A DNA stretch of 64,000 bases from Neoarius graeffei (GCF_027579695.1 NC_083571.1:38142943-38206942); one strand, 5' to 3'; numbered from the stretch's first letter, positions 12,348 through 24,597 are shown. Program-made: numbers and translations. Notes: generated by a model from the letters alone, not told the origin.

Positions 12348-12360
12348 TATTGAGATTGCT

Positions 12361-12645
12361 TTTATCATTAAGTCCAGTCTGCATTTTTGTTTTGTGCTAT
12401 TTCAATTAATTATTCTTAGTTTATTAGGGCTTCATATTTTGGAATAAGCTACCCTCTTTAAGTTTTCTGCACAGAACTGATTTTAGCTCTAGAAAATTGT
12501 CATTCAATTATGGACAGAAATGACTGACCAAAATGGGATTGAAAGACTCTTTGAATATGAAGCTCGAATGATCATAACCACATAATTCCCTGTAATTGTG
12601 TGATGTATGCATTACTGCCTAATTTTATATAGATAGGTAGGTAGG
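12361..12645. other. Unassigned AT-rich stretch
   Basis: Sequence between the BEN-gene polyadenylation site and the next SINE. I see no open frame, repeat or motif that I can name. Confidence 0.5.
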
Positions 12646-12647
12646 AG

Positions 12648-12984
12648 TGGTTAGCGCTATCGCCTCACAGCAAGAAGGTCTGGAAGGGCCTTTCTGTGTG
12701 GAGTTTGCATGTTCTCCCCGTGTCCGCGTGGGTTTCCTCCGGGTGCTCCGGTTTCCCCCACAGTCCAAAGAAATGCAGGTTAGGTTAACTGGTGGCTCTA
12801 AATTGACCATAGGTGTGAATGTGAGTGTGAATGGTTGTCTGTGTCTATGTGTCAGCCCTGTGATGACCTGGCGACTTGTCCAGGGTGTACCCCGCCTTTC
12901 GCCCGTAGTCACCTGGGATAGGCTCCAGCTTGCCTGCGACCCTGTAGAACAGGATAAAGCGGCTACAGATAATGAGATGAGATT
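12648..12984 (+). mobile_element. tRNA-headed SINE, copy 2 (damaged)
   Basis: Begins within the A-box region (AGTGGTTAGCGC) and has a deletion that removes the B box. The body TTTCTGTGTGGAGTTTGCAT and the tail AGATAATGAGATGAG are preserved. No clear target duplication. Confidence 0.85.
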
Positions 12985-13186
12985 AGATTCACTTTATTCA
13001 TCCCACATTGGGGAAATTCACGTGTTACAGCAGCAAGAAAATGTCAAACAGATAACAAATAAAACTGAAATAAAAATTAGACAAACAAAGGATTAAATAC
13101 AAAGTGCTATTTGCATTATCTACCATGAAAAAGTATAGAAAAATTGCCTTATTGAGAGGCTCGGAAAAATTGCACATTACAGGTAG

Positions 13187-13190
<4 letters not shown>

Positions 13191-13235
<45 letters not shown>

Positions 13236-13261
13236 ATACACACACACACACACACACACAC

Positions 13262-13299
<38 letters not shown>

Positions 13300-13349
13300 A
13301 ATATTATATATATGTGTGTGTGTGTGTGTATACACACACACACACATAT

Positions 13350-13432
<83 letters not shown>

Positions 13433-13442
13433 TACACACACA
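13191..13442. repeat. Compound (TG)n/(AC)n/(TA)n microsatellite
   Basis: Alternating blocks of TG, AC and TA dinucleotides over about 250 bp, several of them self-complementary (TG followed by AC). Likely to form hairpins or cruciforms and prone to length error. The listed Cys-Val, Thr-His and Tyr-Ile ORFs here are artefacts. Confidence 0.95.
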
Positions 13443-13579
13443 AATTATATGTAAGTATGCATAAAAATAGTTTAAGTCCTATATTATTGCACATAATTGC
13501 ATCGATGAGAGATGGCAGAGGTAGTAGTGGTGATGTAGTATAGTGCAAATATAACGACAAACAGGTTATTGGTGCTACG

Positions 13580-14375
13580 TTACAAGTTGTGGGTGTTATA
13601 AAGTCTGACAGCAGCAGGTATGAATGACCTGTGGTATCTCTCCTTCTTACACTGTGGGTGTAGCAGTCTACTACTAAAAGAGCTGCTTAAAGCCCCCACA
13701 GCCTCATGTAGGGGGTGAAAGGGGTTATCCATGATTGAGGTCAGCTTGGCTAACATCCTCCTCTCACCCACCACCTCAATGGAGTCCAGAGGACAGTCCA
13801 AGGCTGAGCCAGCCCTTCTGACCAGTTTAAGTTTCTTCCTGTCCCTCTCTGAACTTCCACAGCCCCAGCAGACCACAGCGTAGAAAATCGCTGATGCTAC
13901 CACAGAGTCATAAAAAGTCCTAAGCAGTGTCCTGCACACACCAAAAGACCTCAGTCTTCTCAAGAGGTGGAGACATCTTTGGCCCTTCTTGTACAGGACA
14001 TCTGTGTTGTTAGTCCAGTCCAGTTTGTTGTTAAGGTGAACACCCAGGTATTTGTACTCCTCCACGATCTCAGTGTCCAAACCCTGGATGTTCACTGGTG
14101 CAATTTGAGGAACCATCCTTCTGAAATCGATCACCACCTCCTTTGTCTTGCTGGCGTTGATGCGCAGGTGGTTCAGTTCGCACCAGGTGACAAAATTGGT
14201 GATGACCTCTCTGTACTCCAGATCGTCCCCCTCTGACACACGTCCAACGATGGCTGTATCATCTGAGAACTTCTGGAGGTGGCAGCTGTCTGTGTTGTAG
14301 CTGAAGTCAGATGTGTAAAGTGTAAAGAGGAAAGGAGAGAGCACTGTACCCTGTGGAGCCCCTGTGCTGCTGTGT
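13580..14375 (-). pseudogene. LINE reverse transcriptase C-terminal half (L2/Rex-type)
   Basis: The minus-strand frame holds RT motif C as KFSDDTAIVG, then CELNHLRINASKTKEVVIDF, EEYKYLGVHLNNKLDW and LRRLRSFGVCRTLLRTFYDS, ending [16 protein letters not shown]. This is the palm-thumb part of a jockey-superfamily LINE as found in L2 or Rex1 elements. Motifs upstream of motif C are missing; the leading codons come from the TA repeat. The exact clade is not resolved by eye. Confidence 0.8.
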
Positions 14376-14382
14376 GTGTATA

Positions 14383-14452
<70 letters not shown>
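14376..14452. repeat. (TG)n-(TA)n-(CA)n microsatellite
   Basis: Short TG run, long TA run, short CA run. It marks the 5' truncation point of the L2/Rex-type LINE. Confidence 0.95.
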
Positions 14453-14454
<2 letters not shown>

Positions 14455-14457
14455 TAC

Positions 14458-15493
14458 AGTGGTCGAAATACTTTTTTCCAGTGTTCTGCAATATTGCAGA
14501 ATGTCAATTTTGTTCTACAATTTGGAAATATTTTCTGCAAATACACAAGCCTCCATACTACATCCTTCTCAACCTAATAATGCCTTTAATTACATCATAT
14601 CTAGCTTTACAACTCATAGCATTACTGTAATTCTTTGTTCTCTCACTCTATTTTTAATTTCAGTCTTCACAGATCCTTCTCTGCAGCAAAGTTATCATTC
14701 CATGATACCTCCACAGGTATTTCATCCCCCTTGCCCTGACACTACGGGCTACTAATTTATAAATGTACTAGTTATCACGCCCACACATTATCCTTCCACA
14801 CAACATACTAATAAAGGTATCACCACAATAAAAAATAGAACACAACTGTTCTTCAAGAAACAAAACATTCATTTTTATGTTACACATCATGTTGCATTTT
14901 GTCAAGATTAAGTTTCTAGCTTGAATAATAGATTGTTACCCAAAATGTACTTCATTCACAGTGTTTGCATCTGCAACCTGTAGTTTTAAATTGAAAGTAA
15001 GGTTTCAATTCTACACTCTGTTACATCTTACGATGATGCAAAGAATTGATGCCATTAAGGAATAAAACCCAACTGGCAAATGGAAAGACGTTTGGGTTCA
15101 TTGTGTTTGCCTGGCTTCTAAAGTGCAAGGTCATGAACTGAACTGAGAACTACTGCAGGGGCTTCACTGCTCTAAACTAACAACAGAGAACTGGGTACAA
15201 ACTAATCATGGCAGAACTGAGAGCTACAGAACTGAACCTATGAGCTTTGTCTTACAGGGCAACTGTTTTACTTTGTGCTAGTCTGCACCACAGGCAAGAC
15301 AGCACTAGTAAAAAAAAAAAAAATAGAATATGTACACAAAACATGTATTAGTGTAGCTTGGTATGAGAAAACAAAATATTCAAAAGTATCTATGAATAAA
15401 GGTAAAATACTGTTGCTGTCTTCAAAAGGGATACAATATCACTATAAGTTTGCATGATTCAACAATACAATATATACAAACCTATACAATTTA

Positions 15494-15533
<40 letters not shown>

Positions 15534-16090
15534 ACTATAACAGCAACCGTCTTCATTTTTGTCCCCCTCGCGGACCCGCGATCTGTCGCTGTTGTTGTTG
15601 GAGTCACACTGGCTGCCGGTTTTGCCGAGATACGACAAAATCATCCTTGTTTTCTTGGCGTTTTTTTCGGACTCCTGCCCCGAAGAAACAATCCTCTTCT
15701 TGGGAGCCATGTTTGTTGTGCCGCATTGAATTCTGGGAGATGCATGGCGGAAACTGCCGAACACTGCCAAGGTAGTTGTCGGGTCCTCCCGGCAGGTATT
15801 AAAAGTGACGAAAGCTTACATCGGAAAATGGCAACTGCTCTTATTTGGTTATCGTCGCCTTTCATCAGTATTACGTAAATATTGCTCAACTTTGACCTGG
15901 AAAACGACGTCAGGTTCACGCGGCGCAGGTTTCAGTTTATTTACAGCACCGCTAGTTTGCTAAATTGAGAACCATTGTATCCCGACCCTGATTTTTTCAT
16001 TCTGCAAAATTGCAGGTTGTTTAATTTTTCTTCTGCTATCTTGAAAATCATTCTGCAAAATGCAGACTGCAGACAGGTATTTCGAACATA
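14458..16090. mobile_element. TIR element with CGAAATAC ends, superfamily unclear
   Basis: The left end reads GTGGTCGAAATACTT, and the complement of the right end reads GTTCGAAATACCTG. Both are followed within 40 bp by GCAGAATG-type repeats (TTCTGCAA..GCAGAAT). The ends sit in CA-rich DNA, so the target duplication (perhaps ACATACA) is ambiguous. A minus-strand frame near 15709-15560 starts MAPKKRIVSSGQESEKNAKK, a basic N-terminus of the kind seen in BED- or TTF-type hAT transposases; that is a guess. A (TA)n run lies at 15499-15530. Confidence 0.5.
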
Positions 16091-16189
16091 CACACACTGC
16101 AAGTATTTACTAGTATGTGTATAACGAGGTGACAAATTTTAGGGACTGATCAACAGTGCAGCTTGCATGGAAGAATGCCAAAAGATTAA

Positions 16190-16245
16190 TGTGTTAATTA
16201 ATTAACTAACATGTTAGTTAGTTAATTAATTAATTAACAAACACA
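16190..16245. repeat. 56-bp near-perfect palindrome
   Basis: TGTGTTAATTAATTAACTAA pairs with TTAGTTAGTTAATTAATTAA(TTAACAAACACA) around the centre at ACATGT. AT-rich and able to extrude a cruciform. No gene is nearby. Confidence 0.85.
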
Positions 16246-16249
16246 TTTT

Positions 16250-17235
16250 AAGCAAAAAGAGAAATTGCAGAATAGTTCTTCAATTGAATACAGACTGTAT
16301 ACTGTACAAATACACAAAGCTCACCCAAGGGTGAAGGGAGAATTAAATAAATCAAATACATTTTTTATTAAATATAATATGTCAGTGATCAAAGAAGAAA
16401 AGTAAGCCAGACCTGAGCGAGTACCAAATTCTCTCTAAAGTCTCTAGCCAGTAACGGTGAGATGGAGGAGTATCTTCACCTGTCCTACAGAATGCTGTGA
16501 CCCTGCAGTGTGAGTGTGGAATGAAACATCCCTAAAATGTAAACTAACCAAGTCAGTAAAGGGCAGAGCTGAAGGGTTTTGTTAAAAATGATGGATAAAC
16601 ACCAAAACACTGGTATTATTAAAAGTTTAGTGATGTATAAAAGCCCCAAATCCTTATTGCTTTAATTGCACACTCTATACACACCATGTGTTAATGATTT
16701 ACAGCACTGTCAGGTTTCAAAACGTGACCCTCAAAATGCACAGAGTGAGCTGTCAATCATTTCCCCATACATTCAGCTCCTTATTTACTTCCATTTGGGA
16801 TCATTATGTTGTTTAAACTGTAATAAAACACAAGAAACCACTGGGCTGCAAAAACATGTTTTGTGTTGCAGTAGGTACCGTATGTGTCCCAATTAATTCA
16901 GAGTTTAATTCATGTAGAATAAAACACAATGGTGTAAACCCACATTTATTTCTGCAGAAATGGAATATTCCACTCCCCAAAGCTGCAAAGAGCTCAAGGA
17001 AAAATTTAAAGTCAATGAAGGTACATGCGAAACAAGCTGACATTTCATTAAAGAAAATTCCGAACAGTGTCAGAGCCTCACTCTGCACTACAGTGTGGAA
17101 TATTGTGTAATTTTTTGATCTGTATTTTAAGAGACTGTAGTTCGGCGATTCCTGTTGTGTGGGACGGCATCTTGGTTAAATGTTTTTGTATATTGATCTG
17201 AAAGGTAAGCAATGGTAGTGGCAGCCGGCATAATC
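16250..17235. other. Unassigned stretch
   Basis: About 1 kb of AT-rich DNA. Short frames exist (for example 16856-17110), but none has recognisable domains or splice signals that I trust. Confidence 0.5.
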
Positions 17236-18034
17236 TTAAAGGAGATACGCAAAACCTTTATTTTTAAATACATTTCTGAGTGGATAGTCTCTCCATCCTT
17301 GACTCTTGTATGCTGCATAAATGGGAATTCAAAATATATATATTTTTGAGTTAAAAACCGACCGCAAAGTTGGCATTCAAGCTGCCCCGCTGAGCCAGCC
17401 AGCCCTGAGTGCGTGACGTCACTGCGGTAACCGATTTTAGGGTCGAGGCCTTTTACAGCAAAAGATAAACTCATATAAATAAAAATTTATGGTGAAAGTA
17501 AGAAATACCGTCACCGACTTGCTCAACTAAGACTGATTTGACTTCATTGATTGTGGGTTGATTCTCATTAAAACAGGATAGGTGTTATAACTTATGCAAC
17601 ATACATGTGCATGCATGCATTTTCACTGATGAAACATAAAAGGCTAATTAAATAATCAGCTGAACTGAGAATCACATTCTGAAGCAAATTAAATAATCTT
17701 ATACCGGTAACTGAAATACACAATACAAGTTACATGTATTAATCTAAATGCAGGTAAACGAGTGTTGTTGTTTTTGTTGTTTTGTATCCAAATGAGAGTC
17801 GGTCTTACCCATCAGTGCTCTCACTTCTTGAAGGCCGACCTTGTGGCCGATTGTTTTGAAACAATCTGACTTTCAGTTGTTTGTTCAGTTCTCCGTTCAT
17901 TCGCTTCTTCCACGCAAGGGCAAGATATTGTTGCTGAGGCAAGCATATCCAGTGGAGAAATCAGACGGCTGCTCCACTCATTCTCCATCTTCTCCATACT
18001 GATTACTCCGCTATTACTGCTCGGCTCAGGCAAT

Positions 18035-18165
18035 TACTAAAACCTGGGATGGGATGGGACGCCACCGGTTTTAGCAACAACCACGGGGAGGTCACTGGCC
18101 AAGTGATATGTCCCGTTCCATCCCGTCCCATTCCATCCTGGGTTTTAGCAACAACCCTCAGCTCA
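18035..18165. mobile_element. Small MITE inside the Kolobok-like element
   Basis: Terminal parts AAAACCTGGGATGGGATGGG and, on the complement, CTAAAACCCAGGATGGAATG face each other over about 130 bp, interrupting the frame that continues the THAP protein. Target duplication not resolved. Confidence 0.6.
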
Positions 18166-18209
18166 CACTCTGGGAGAACTGGTGCAACTGAACTTACTTT
18201 CCTTTTCTT

Positions 18210-18482
18210 GTAGTTTTCTTTTCCCTTAATTGTTGGTACTGCACCCTCTTTCAATACGGGCTTATAGCCAACGCTCCTCAACAGATCAGAGGTGTCGTAC
18301 GAGTCTTCAGTAAAATGTGCAGAGCAGAGGAGAGACCACTTCAGAGGCGCTCAATGTGCCCGTGAACTTCTCGCAAAACGCGTCCAAATCTTTGCAGTTT
18401 GAACATTCTTGGGCCATTAATGCAACGTAAATCCATCTTCTGTCATGTTGCTGCACCCGCCAGCAACACATCTACGTGGCAT
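18210..18482 (-). pseudogene. THAP-domain N-terminus of Kolobok transposase
   Basis: From the ATG at 18482-18480 the minus frame gives MPRRCVAGGCSN, a Trp-Pro-Lys stretch, LLCSAHFTEDSYDT and KEGAVPTI: the Cys pair, the conserved Trp, the CSxHF pair and the AVPT signature of a C2CH THAP finger, in correct order. Two in-frame stops (one TAA after the TLH residues, one TGA) break it. The domain would bind the element ends. Confidence 0.75.
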
Positions 18483-18759
18483 GGCGATAAATTAGCTCAA
18501 AGTGGAAGCTCAAAGTTGCAGTCAGCTCTGTGTTTTAGAATAGCAAAAATGGCAATGAGACCGATAGCCTTCCTGCAGTGACGTCGCAGATGTCAAGGTC
18601 ATTCACTCAGACTGCTACCTATATGAATCATTTTAATCATAAAAATTGCAATATTAAATTTATTATTAATGCTTAAAACTATTTCTATGCCATTCTTGAG
18701 GTCTCAAGGCATTTATAAACAAAAAGTGAGGCCATGGTTCTGCGTAACTCCTTTAAAAT

Positions 18760-19085
18760 AATTTAACTAAAAATCGGCCCTCTAATCTATTTGTTCATCA
18801 AAGTGTTAATTAAGCTGGTTATCTACAATTTGGTGTAGGTTTGAGAAGCAAACACATTAATATCTTTATGAAAAATATGTTGGCAGTAAGGTTGGCTAGC
18901 TTTTTGTGCCGCGAGTAGAGCACACATTCCACGGGAATAGTGTGGGGTGAAATATTCTTTCAATCAGTTGTTTTATGTCATTTAAGTTATTTTCTCACCA
19001 CGTCATATATTTTGAATGCCTTAGTAAATGTGCATGTGACATAATGTGTTATTTTCAGTCTTGGAGTATTATTTTGAGACCGTAG
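18760..19085. other. Unassigned stretch
   Basis: AT-rich; no frame or repeat recognised. A tetranucleotide run follows. Confidence 0.5.
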
Positions 19086-19126
19086 GTTCATTCATTCATT
19101 CATTCATTCATTCATTCATTCATTCA
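19086..19126. repeat. (TTCA)n microsatellite
   Basis: About nine tandem ATTC/TTCA units. Confidence 0.95.
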
Positions 19127-19584
19127 AGCACATGAATATCATTTCTATAGGGAAAAAATTTTTGTTGTATATTGATCTGAATGGGTGGTGGAGCCAGCAG
19201 CCAATAAAGTGTCGACAAGTCTCAGCCACAATCCAGAACCCCCGTCTCCGGTGCTTCATTCTCTCCCCACTCATCAACCCATCACAACAATAAAACATAA
19301 CGCAGAGTACCTGGATGTGTAGGGAGGCTTCAGCACGTCAGAGAGGGTTACTTTTATCTAACCTTCATCCAAAACTTCTCTAATATTCATCTCACCTTCA
19401 TCTAATGTTCCTCGAATGTTTATCTAACCTTCATCTCACGCTCCTCTAGCTCCTCTAACATTTATTAAATGTTCATCTCATGCTCCTCTAACATTTGTCT
19501 AATTTTTATTTAACTTTCATCTATCTGTCCTCGAACATTTATCTAATGTTTGTCTAACGCTCCTCTAACATTTAACTAATGTTA

Positions 19585-19690
19585 GAGTGCGAGATGTGTG
19601 TTCACTGCTTCAGATGGGTTAAATGCAGAGGATGAATTTCATTGTGCTTAAAGTGTTCATGTGACAAATAAAGGTTTCTTCTTCTTAATG
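19585..19690 (+). mobile_element. LINE 3'-end fragment in the minisatellite
   Basis: The stretch GATGGGTTAAATGCAGAGGA...GTGACAAATAAAGG followed by TTCTTCTTCTT is a widespread fish LINE 3' tail. It interrupts the right-arm minisatellite and is absent from the left arm. Confidence 0.65.
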
Positions 19691-19839
19691 TTCATCTAAC
19701 CTTCATCGAACATTTCTCTAACTTTTATCTCATGTTCATCTAACTTCCATCTAACACTGTCACACTTCCCTGAGGTGGAATAATGAGGAACTGGAGACAG
19801 GCACTACAATCCAAGGTGCACTTTTAATTTTAATATTTA

Positions 19840-21440
19840 CCGTGGTGCTGGAAAGTTTGTGAACCCTTTAGAATTTTCTATATTTCTGCATAAATATGAC
19901 CTAAAACAATCAGATTTTCACACAAGTCCTAAAAGTGGATAAAGAGAACTCAGTCAAACAAATGAGAAAAAATATTATACTTGGTCTTTTATTTATTGAG
20001 GAAAATGATCCAATATTACATATCTATGAGTGGCAAACCTATGTGAACCTCTAGGATTAGCAGTTAATTTGAAGGTGAAATTAGAGTCAGGTGTTTCAAT
20101 GGGATGACAATCAGGTGTGAGTGGGCACCCTGTTTTATTGAAAGAACAGGGATCTATCAAAGTCTGATCTTCACAGCACGTTTGTGGAAGTGTATCATGG
20201 CACGAACAAAGGAGATTTCTGAGGACCTCAGAAAAAGCATTGCTGATGCTCATCAGGCTGGAAAAGGTTACAAAACCATCTCTAAAGAGTTTGGACTCCA
20301 CCAATCCACAGTCAGACAGATTGCGTACAAACGGAGGAAATTCAAGACCATTGTTACCCTCCCCAGGAGTGGTCGACCAACAAAGATCACTCCAAGAGCA
20401 AGGTGTGTAATAGTCAGAGAGGTCACAAAGGACCCCAGGGTAACTTCTAAGCAACTGAAGGCCTCTCTCACATTGGCTAATGTTAATGTTCATGGGTCCA
20501 CCATCAGGAGAACACTGAACAACAATGGTGTGCATGGCAGGGTTGCAGGGAGAAAGCCACTGCTCTCCAAAAAGAACATTGCTGCTCGTCTGCAGTTTGC
20601 TAAAAGATCATGTGGACAAGACAGAAGGCTATTGGAAAAATGTTTTGTGGACAGATGAGTCCAAAATTAAACTTTTTGGTTTAAATGAGAAGCGTTATGT
20701 TTGGAGAAAGTAAAACACTGCATTCCAGCATAAGAACCTTATCCCATCTGTGAAACATGGTGGTGGTAGTATCATGGTTTGGGCCTGTTTTGCTACATCT
20801 GGGCCAGGATGGCTTGCCATCATTGATGGAACAATGAATTCTGAATTATACCAGCAAATTCGAAAGGAAAATGTCAGGACATCTGTCCATGAACTGAATC
20901 TCAAGAAAAGGTGGGTCATGCAGTAAGACAACGACCCTAAGGACACAAGTTGTTCTACCAAAGAATGGTTAAAGAAGAATAAAGTTCATGTTCTGGAATG
21001 GCCAAGTCAAAGTCCTGACCTTAATCCAATCGAAATGTTGTGGAAGGACCTGAAGCGAGCAGTTCATGTGAAGAAACCCACCAACATCCCAGAGTTGAAG
21101 CTGTTCTGTACAGAGGAATGGGCTAAAATTCCTCCAAGCCAGTGTGCAGAACTGATCAACAGTTACCGGAAATGTTTAGTTGCAGCTATTACTGCACAAG
21201 GGGGTCACACCAGATACTTAAAGCAAAAGTTCACATCCTTTTGCCACTCACAAATATGTAATATTGGATCATTTTCCTCAATAAATAAATGACCAAGTAT
21301 AATATTTTTGTCTCATTTGTTTAACTGGGTTCTCTTTATCTACTTTTAGGACTTGTGTGAAAATCTGATGATGTTTTAGGTCATATTTATGCAGAAATAT
21401 AGAAAATTCTAAAGGGTTCACAAACTTTCAAGCACCACTG
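19840..21440 (+). mobile_element. Tc1 transposon, copy 1
   Basis: Starts after TA at 19838-19839 with CCGTGGTGCTGGAAAGTTTG and ends CTTTCAAGCACCACTG. 1601 bp, the normal length for fish Tc1. The left arm of the inverted duplication is its empty site. The TA at the right end has mutated to AA. Confidence 0.93.
20197..21292 (+). pseudogene. Tc1 transposase, frameshifted
   Basis: Starts MARTKEISEDLRKS with the paired-like helix-turn-helix (GYKTISKEFGLHQSTVRQI) and the GRPTKI linker. One extra A near 20602 shifts the frame after LQFAK. In the second frame WTDESK (first Asp) and NPIEMLWKDL (Glu) are kept, but TAA stops stand at 20711 and 20924, the latter just before the second catalytic Asp. The frame ends at 21292. 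The family's usual length is about 340 residues. It cannot give an active enzyme. Confidence 0.9.
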
Positions 21441-21629
21441 AATACATTTACACACATGCAGAGGTTGCAGAATGCAGCTCTCTCTCTCTACTGGCCATCT
21501 GAAAGACACACAGACACACATTCATGGACAGCCAGGAATTAGACACAGGTGTAACTCGTCACATGTTACCTGCTGGTTCGACCTGACTCCTTGGCGTTCA
21601 CAGCCGATGCTCGACCACACCCTCGCTGT

Positions 21630-21895
21630 CACACGCTCCTCTAACATTTATCTAATGTTTGTCTAATGCTCCTCTAACATTTATCTAATGTTCGTCTCAA
21701 CCTCCTCTAACGTTTATCTCATGTTCATCTAACCTTCATCTAAAATTCCTCAAACATTTTTCTAATGTTCTTCTCACCTTCATCTAATGCTCATCTAACA
21801 TTTATCTAACCTTGAACTAACCCTCCTTTAACATTTATCTAATGTTCATCTAACCTTGATCTAATGTTCCTGTAACGTTTATCTACTGTAACTCT
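21630..21895. repeat. 22-25 bp minisatellite (right arm)
   Basis: Complement of the left-arm repeat, units CTCTAACATTTATCTAATGT with CTTCATCTAA variants. A second block lies at 19365-19580, left of the Tc1. Confidence 0.85.
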
Positions 21896-21897
21896 AA

Positions 21898-22083
<186 letters not shown>

Positions 22084-22274
22084 TAAAGTATGATAAAATT
22101 TACAATAATAACAAGTGTTGCCAGGCAAAACAAACCTCAGCTGGTAGCACTTATGATGAATATGAAGGAATATATCACGAAAAAAAATAGGTACCCTATG
22201 GGTACATGTGGCTACTGCTTATAAATAAAATTGTTTTCTGATCCCATGTCCAGACAGTAAATATAGCATATATA

Positions 22275-23518
22275 CAGTGCCGTATTAAGCCAATGCGGTG
22301 CCCCTGGGCACTATACCTCAAGTGCCCCACCACCACCACCACCCTGCGCGCACACGTTCAGTAACCTCCTGCACACACTCACAAACCTTGCCCTTTGCTG
22401 TCAAAAATAGTAGCATATACATAAACAATAGTACACATAAACAAGGTCATTCTTCCTCAATGAAAATTTATTAAGTAGGCTACATCAGCCCATCAAATTC
22501 ACTGAAAACAACCAACGATATGCATGTAGGCATATTGAAATGTCTTATTCAAAAATGAGCAGCATATATTTGTATGTCTCAATAAAAACCTTCAAAGCAT
22601 CCATACTCTATTCTATCCATATTAAAATGTCTCAATTCAAAATGTGTATCAAGTCAAACGGTATCAGCAATTTAAACAGCATCCATCTATATACAATACA
22701 GCATATTCAAATGTGCCAATTCAAAATGTGTATCAATTAAAATAGCATCGATCTAGGCAACATATTCAAATGTTTCAATTCGAAATATAAATTCAAATAA
22801 CATCCAGTACGGCATATTCAGATGTACAATATACATATGTGTATCAATTCAAAGAGTATCTGTTCTGTATGAACCTTGACATGTTCTCCCCATAGCGCAG
22901 GATCAGTTGAAATAGAGAAGTGTTCTACTGGCGTCGGCTGCGCTGGGTTGACATCCATAACACCCTTGTCTTCCTTCTCGTCACCATGGTGTGAACTGAT
23001 CTCTACCTGCCTTAAAGTGGCTTCGCACATATCCTCCTCCCCGGCTTCAGCGCTGGTAGTGACAGCAGTTGTCGATGTTTTTATAAAAAAAACGATCTAA
23101 CACTGGAACATTTTTAATTGCAGCTACACGCCTGGAGTCTCTTTTTTTAATTTTCTCTTCGCACAACCACTCAATTGATGTCTGTCCATTTTTCATTTCT
23201 ACCGCGGTTTTTAAAAAAAATGATACATTTCACCGTAGGTGGACTGGCTCAACTGACAGGTTGAGGAAAGGGGGGTTAATGGTCACAGGCCACTCTTGCT
23301 CAGAATTATGATTATTGTTGTTGTTCTTATGAAATTAGTGTTCATAATGAATTATATATGACTATTTAACAATGTCAAGTGTATAACCATTTTAAGTGTA
23401 CAAACATTCACGAAAAATATTTTTAAAGTTTCTGTCATGTGGTGCCCCCCCCACTGGCTGTGAGTGGTTAGTGCCCCTGGGCACTGTGCCGCAGGCCCAT
23501 ATAGTTAATCCGGCCTTG
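22275..23518 (-). mobile_element. hAT element with TSD CATATATA
   Basis: The left end is CAGTGCCGTATTAAG, and the complement of the right end is CAAGGCCGGATTAAC. The perfect 8-bp repeat CATATATA stands at 22267-22274 and 23519-23526. The left arm near 5330 holds the single empty site (CATATACA). A minus-strand frame at 23030-22818 contains STDPALWGEH, reminiscent of the DPALW motif near the N-terminus of TTF-type hAT transposases; the rest of the gene is gone. Confidence 0.9.
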
Positions 23519-23782
23519 CATATATATTTACACTATGAGGCAGTAGCCACAGAAATGAAGGGTAAACCAAAAATGAACAATTTAAAAAAAATATCACAGA
23601 AGTAAAATATACCAAGTGTCTGTACTTTATATTATTCTACTCTTACAGTTTTCGAAACTGAAACCTTCAAACCGAGGCTGACATACACACACTGTCGCCA
23701 TGACCCAAACTCTTATTTCACAGAAATGGCCTGGCGCTAGAGCTCAGTGGAACACATTTTCCCTCTGTAATAAGCATAAACA

Positions 23783-24055
23783 TGTCTGAAAGTGATTTCT
23801 TTAGTCTCGTCCATTTATTTATGATTAATTTATAACAAATCACAACAGTGAAGTTATCATCAATGGGGTTTAAAAGTGGGCGTGGACAAAACCCCTTCCT
23901 TGCGGATGTAAATGAACCAAGAAACCATCCAATGACAGCACTGCATATGCAAATGAGCCAGGTAGTGATCCAATCAGTGTTTGTGGGAGGAGTCTTTCTG
24001 AGGCACTGCTCCTGCAGTCTGAGGTCAGAGCTTTTTTTTTTTTTAACTTTTTGGT
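23783..24055. other. Intergenic or upstream intronic sequence of intelectin
   Basis: No coding sequence recognised. It should be the continuation of the inverted-duplication arm, because the left arm stops only where IS3EU interrupts it. Confidence 0.4.
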
Positions 24056-24240
24056 CACTGTGGCCTTGACCTTGACCAGATGACCCTTAAACTGTTGGCG
24101 GGTCTATATGAGACCAATGCCCATATATCCTGAAAGTTTCATGAAGATTGGTCCAGCCATTCTCCCGTAATATCGTTAACAAGGAAACCCGACTGAAAAC
24201 AATACCTCGCCCCCGGTTGACTCCGTCCCAGGTGAGGTAA
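24056..24240. repeat. Dispersed repeat, unit 1
   Basis: The tract CTTGACCTTGACCAGATGAC...TGAAAGTTTCATGAAGATTG...GACTCCGTCCCAGGTGAGG recurs at 24395-24597. It resembles an old SINE-like repeat common in fish. It lies upstream of the intelectin exons. Confidence 0.7.
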
Positions 24241-24394
24241 TAACTGTAATACTTGTGCTCATTCTTACAACACAATGATAACGTGAGATCACAGTTCCCC
24301 GTTCTGGTGATGCGCAGTGCGCGATTGTTACACTCTTACATTCTTACAGCACGATGACATAGTAGCTACCGCCTCTATATGAGACAGTAACCAC

Positions 24395-24597
24395 AAAAAC
24401 CTTGACCTTGACCAAATGACCCCCAAAAAGTTGGAGGTTCTATTTGAGACCAATGGCCTTCTATGCTGAAAGTTAAATGAAGATTGTTCCAGCTGTTTTC
24501 CCGTAATATTGTTGACAAAAAACAAAACAAAACAAAGAAACCCCACTGAAACCAATACCTCACCCCCTGGTGGACTCCGTCCCAGGTGAGGTAACAA
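24395..24597. repeat. Dispersed repeat, unit 2
   Basis: Second copy of the 24056-24240 unit in the same orientation, with an (AAAAC)n expansion near 24520. Both end GGTGGACTCCGTCCCAGGTG or close to it. Confidence 0.7.

Larger units (their letters stand above)
12985..14375 (-). mobile_element. L2/Rex-type LINE, 5' truncated, invaded by microsatellites
   Basis: Read on the minus strand, a reverse-transcriptase fragment is followed by a 3' region with several dinucleotide runs and ends in a sequence of the type GGGATGAATAAAGTGAATCT, a common fish LINE 3' end. The 5' boundary is the TA microsatellite at 14376-14452, so upstream RT motifs are lost. Confidence 0.7.
17240..18752 (-). mobile_element. 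Kolobok-like element (TTAA TSD, THAP remnant)
   Basis: The ends are AGGAGATACGCAAAACC at the left and, on the complement, AGGAGTTACGCAGAACC at the right, with TTAA on both sides (17236-17239 and 18753-18756). A decayed THAP domain is encoded on the minus strand. TTAA target sites together with a THAP-bearing transposase are the defining pair for the Kolobok superfamily. The rest of the transposase is missing, so this copy is an internally deleted derivative. Confidence 0.72.

Noticed and set aside
13104..13560. Several ORFs with runs of Cys-Val, Thr-His and Tyr-Ile
   Set aside because: They are translations of dinucleotide microsatellites with no start context or conservation.
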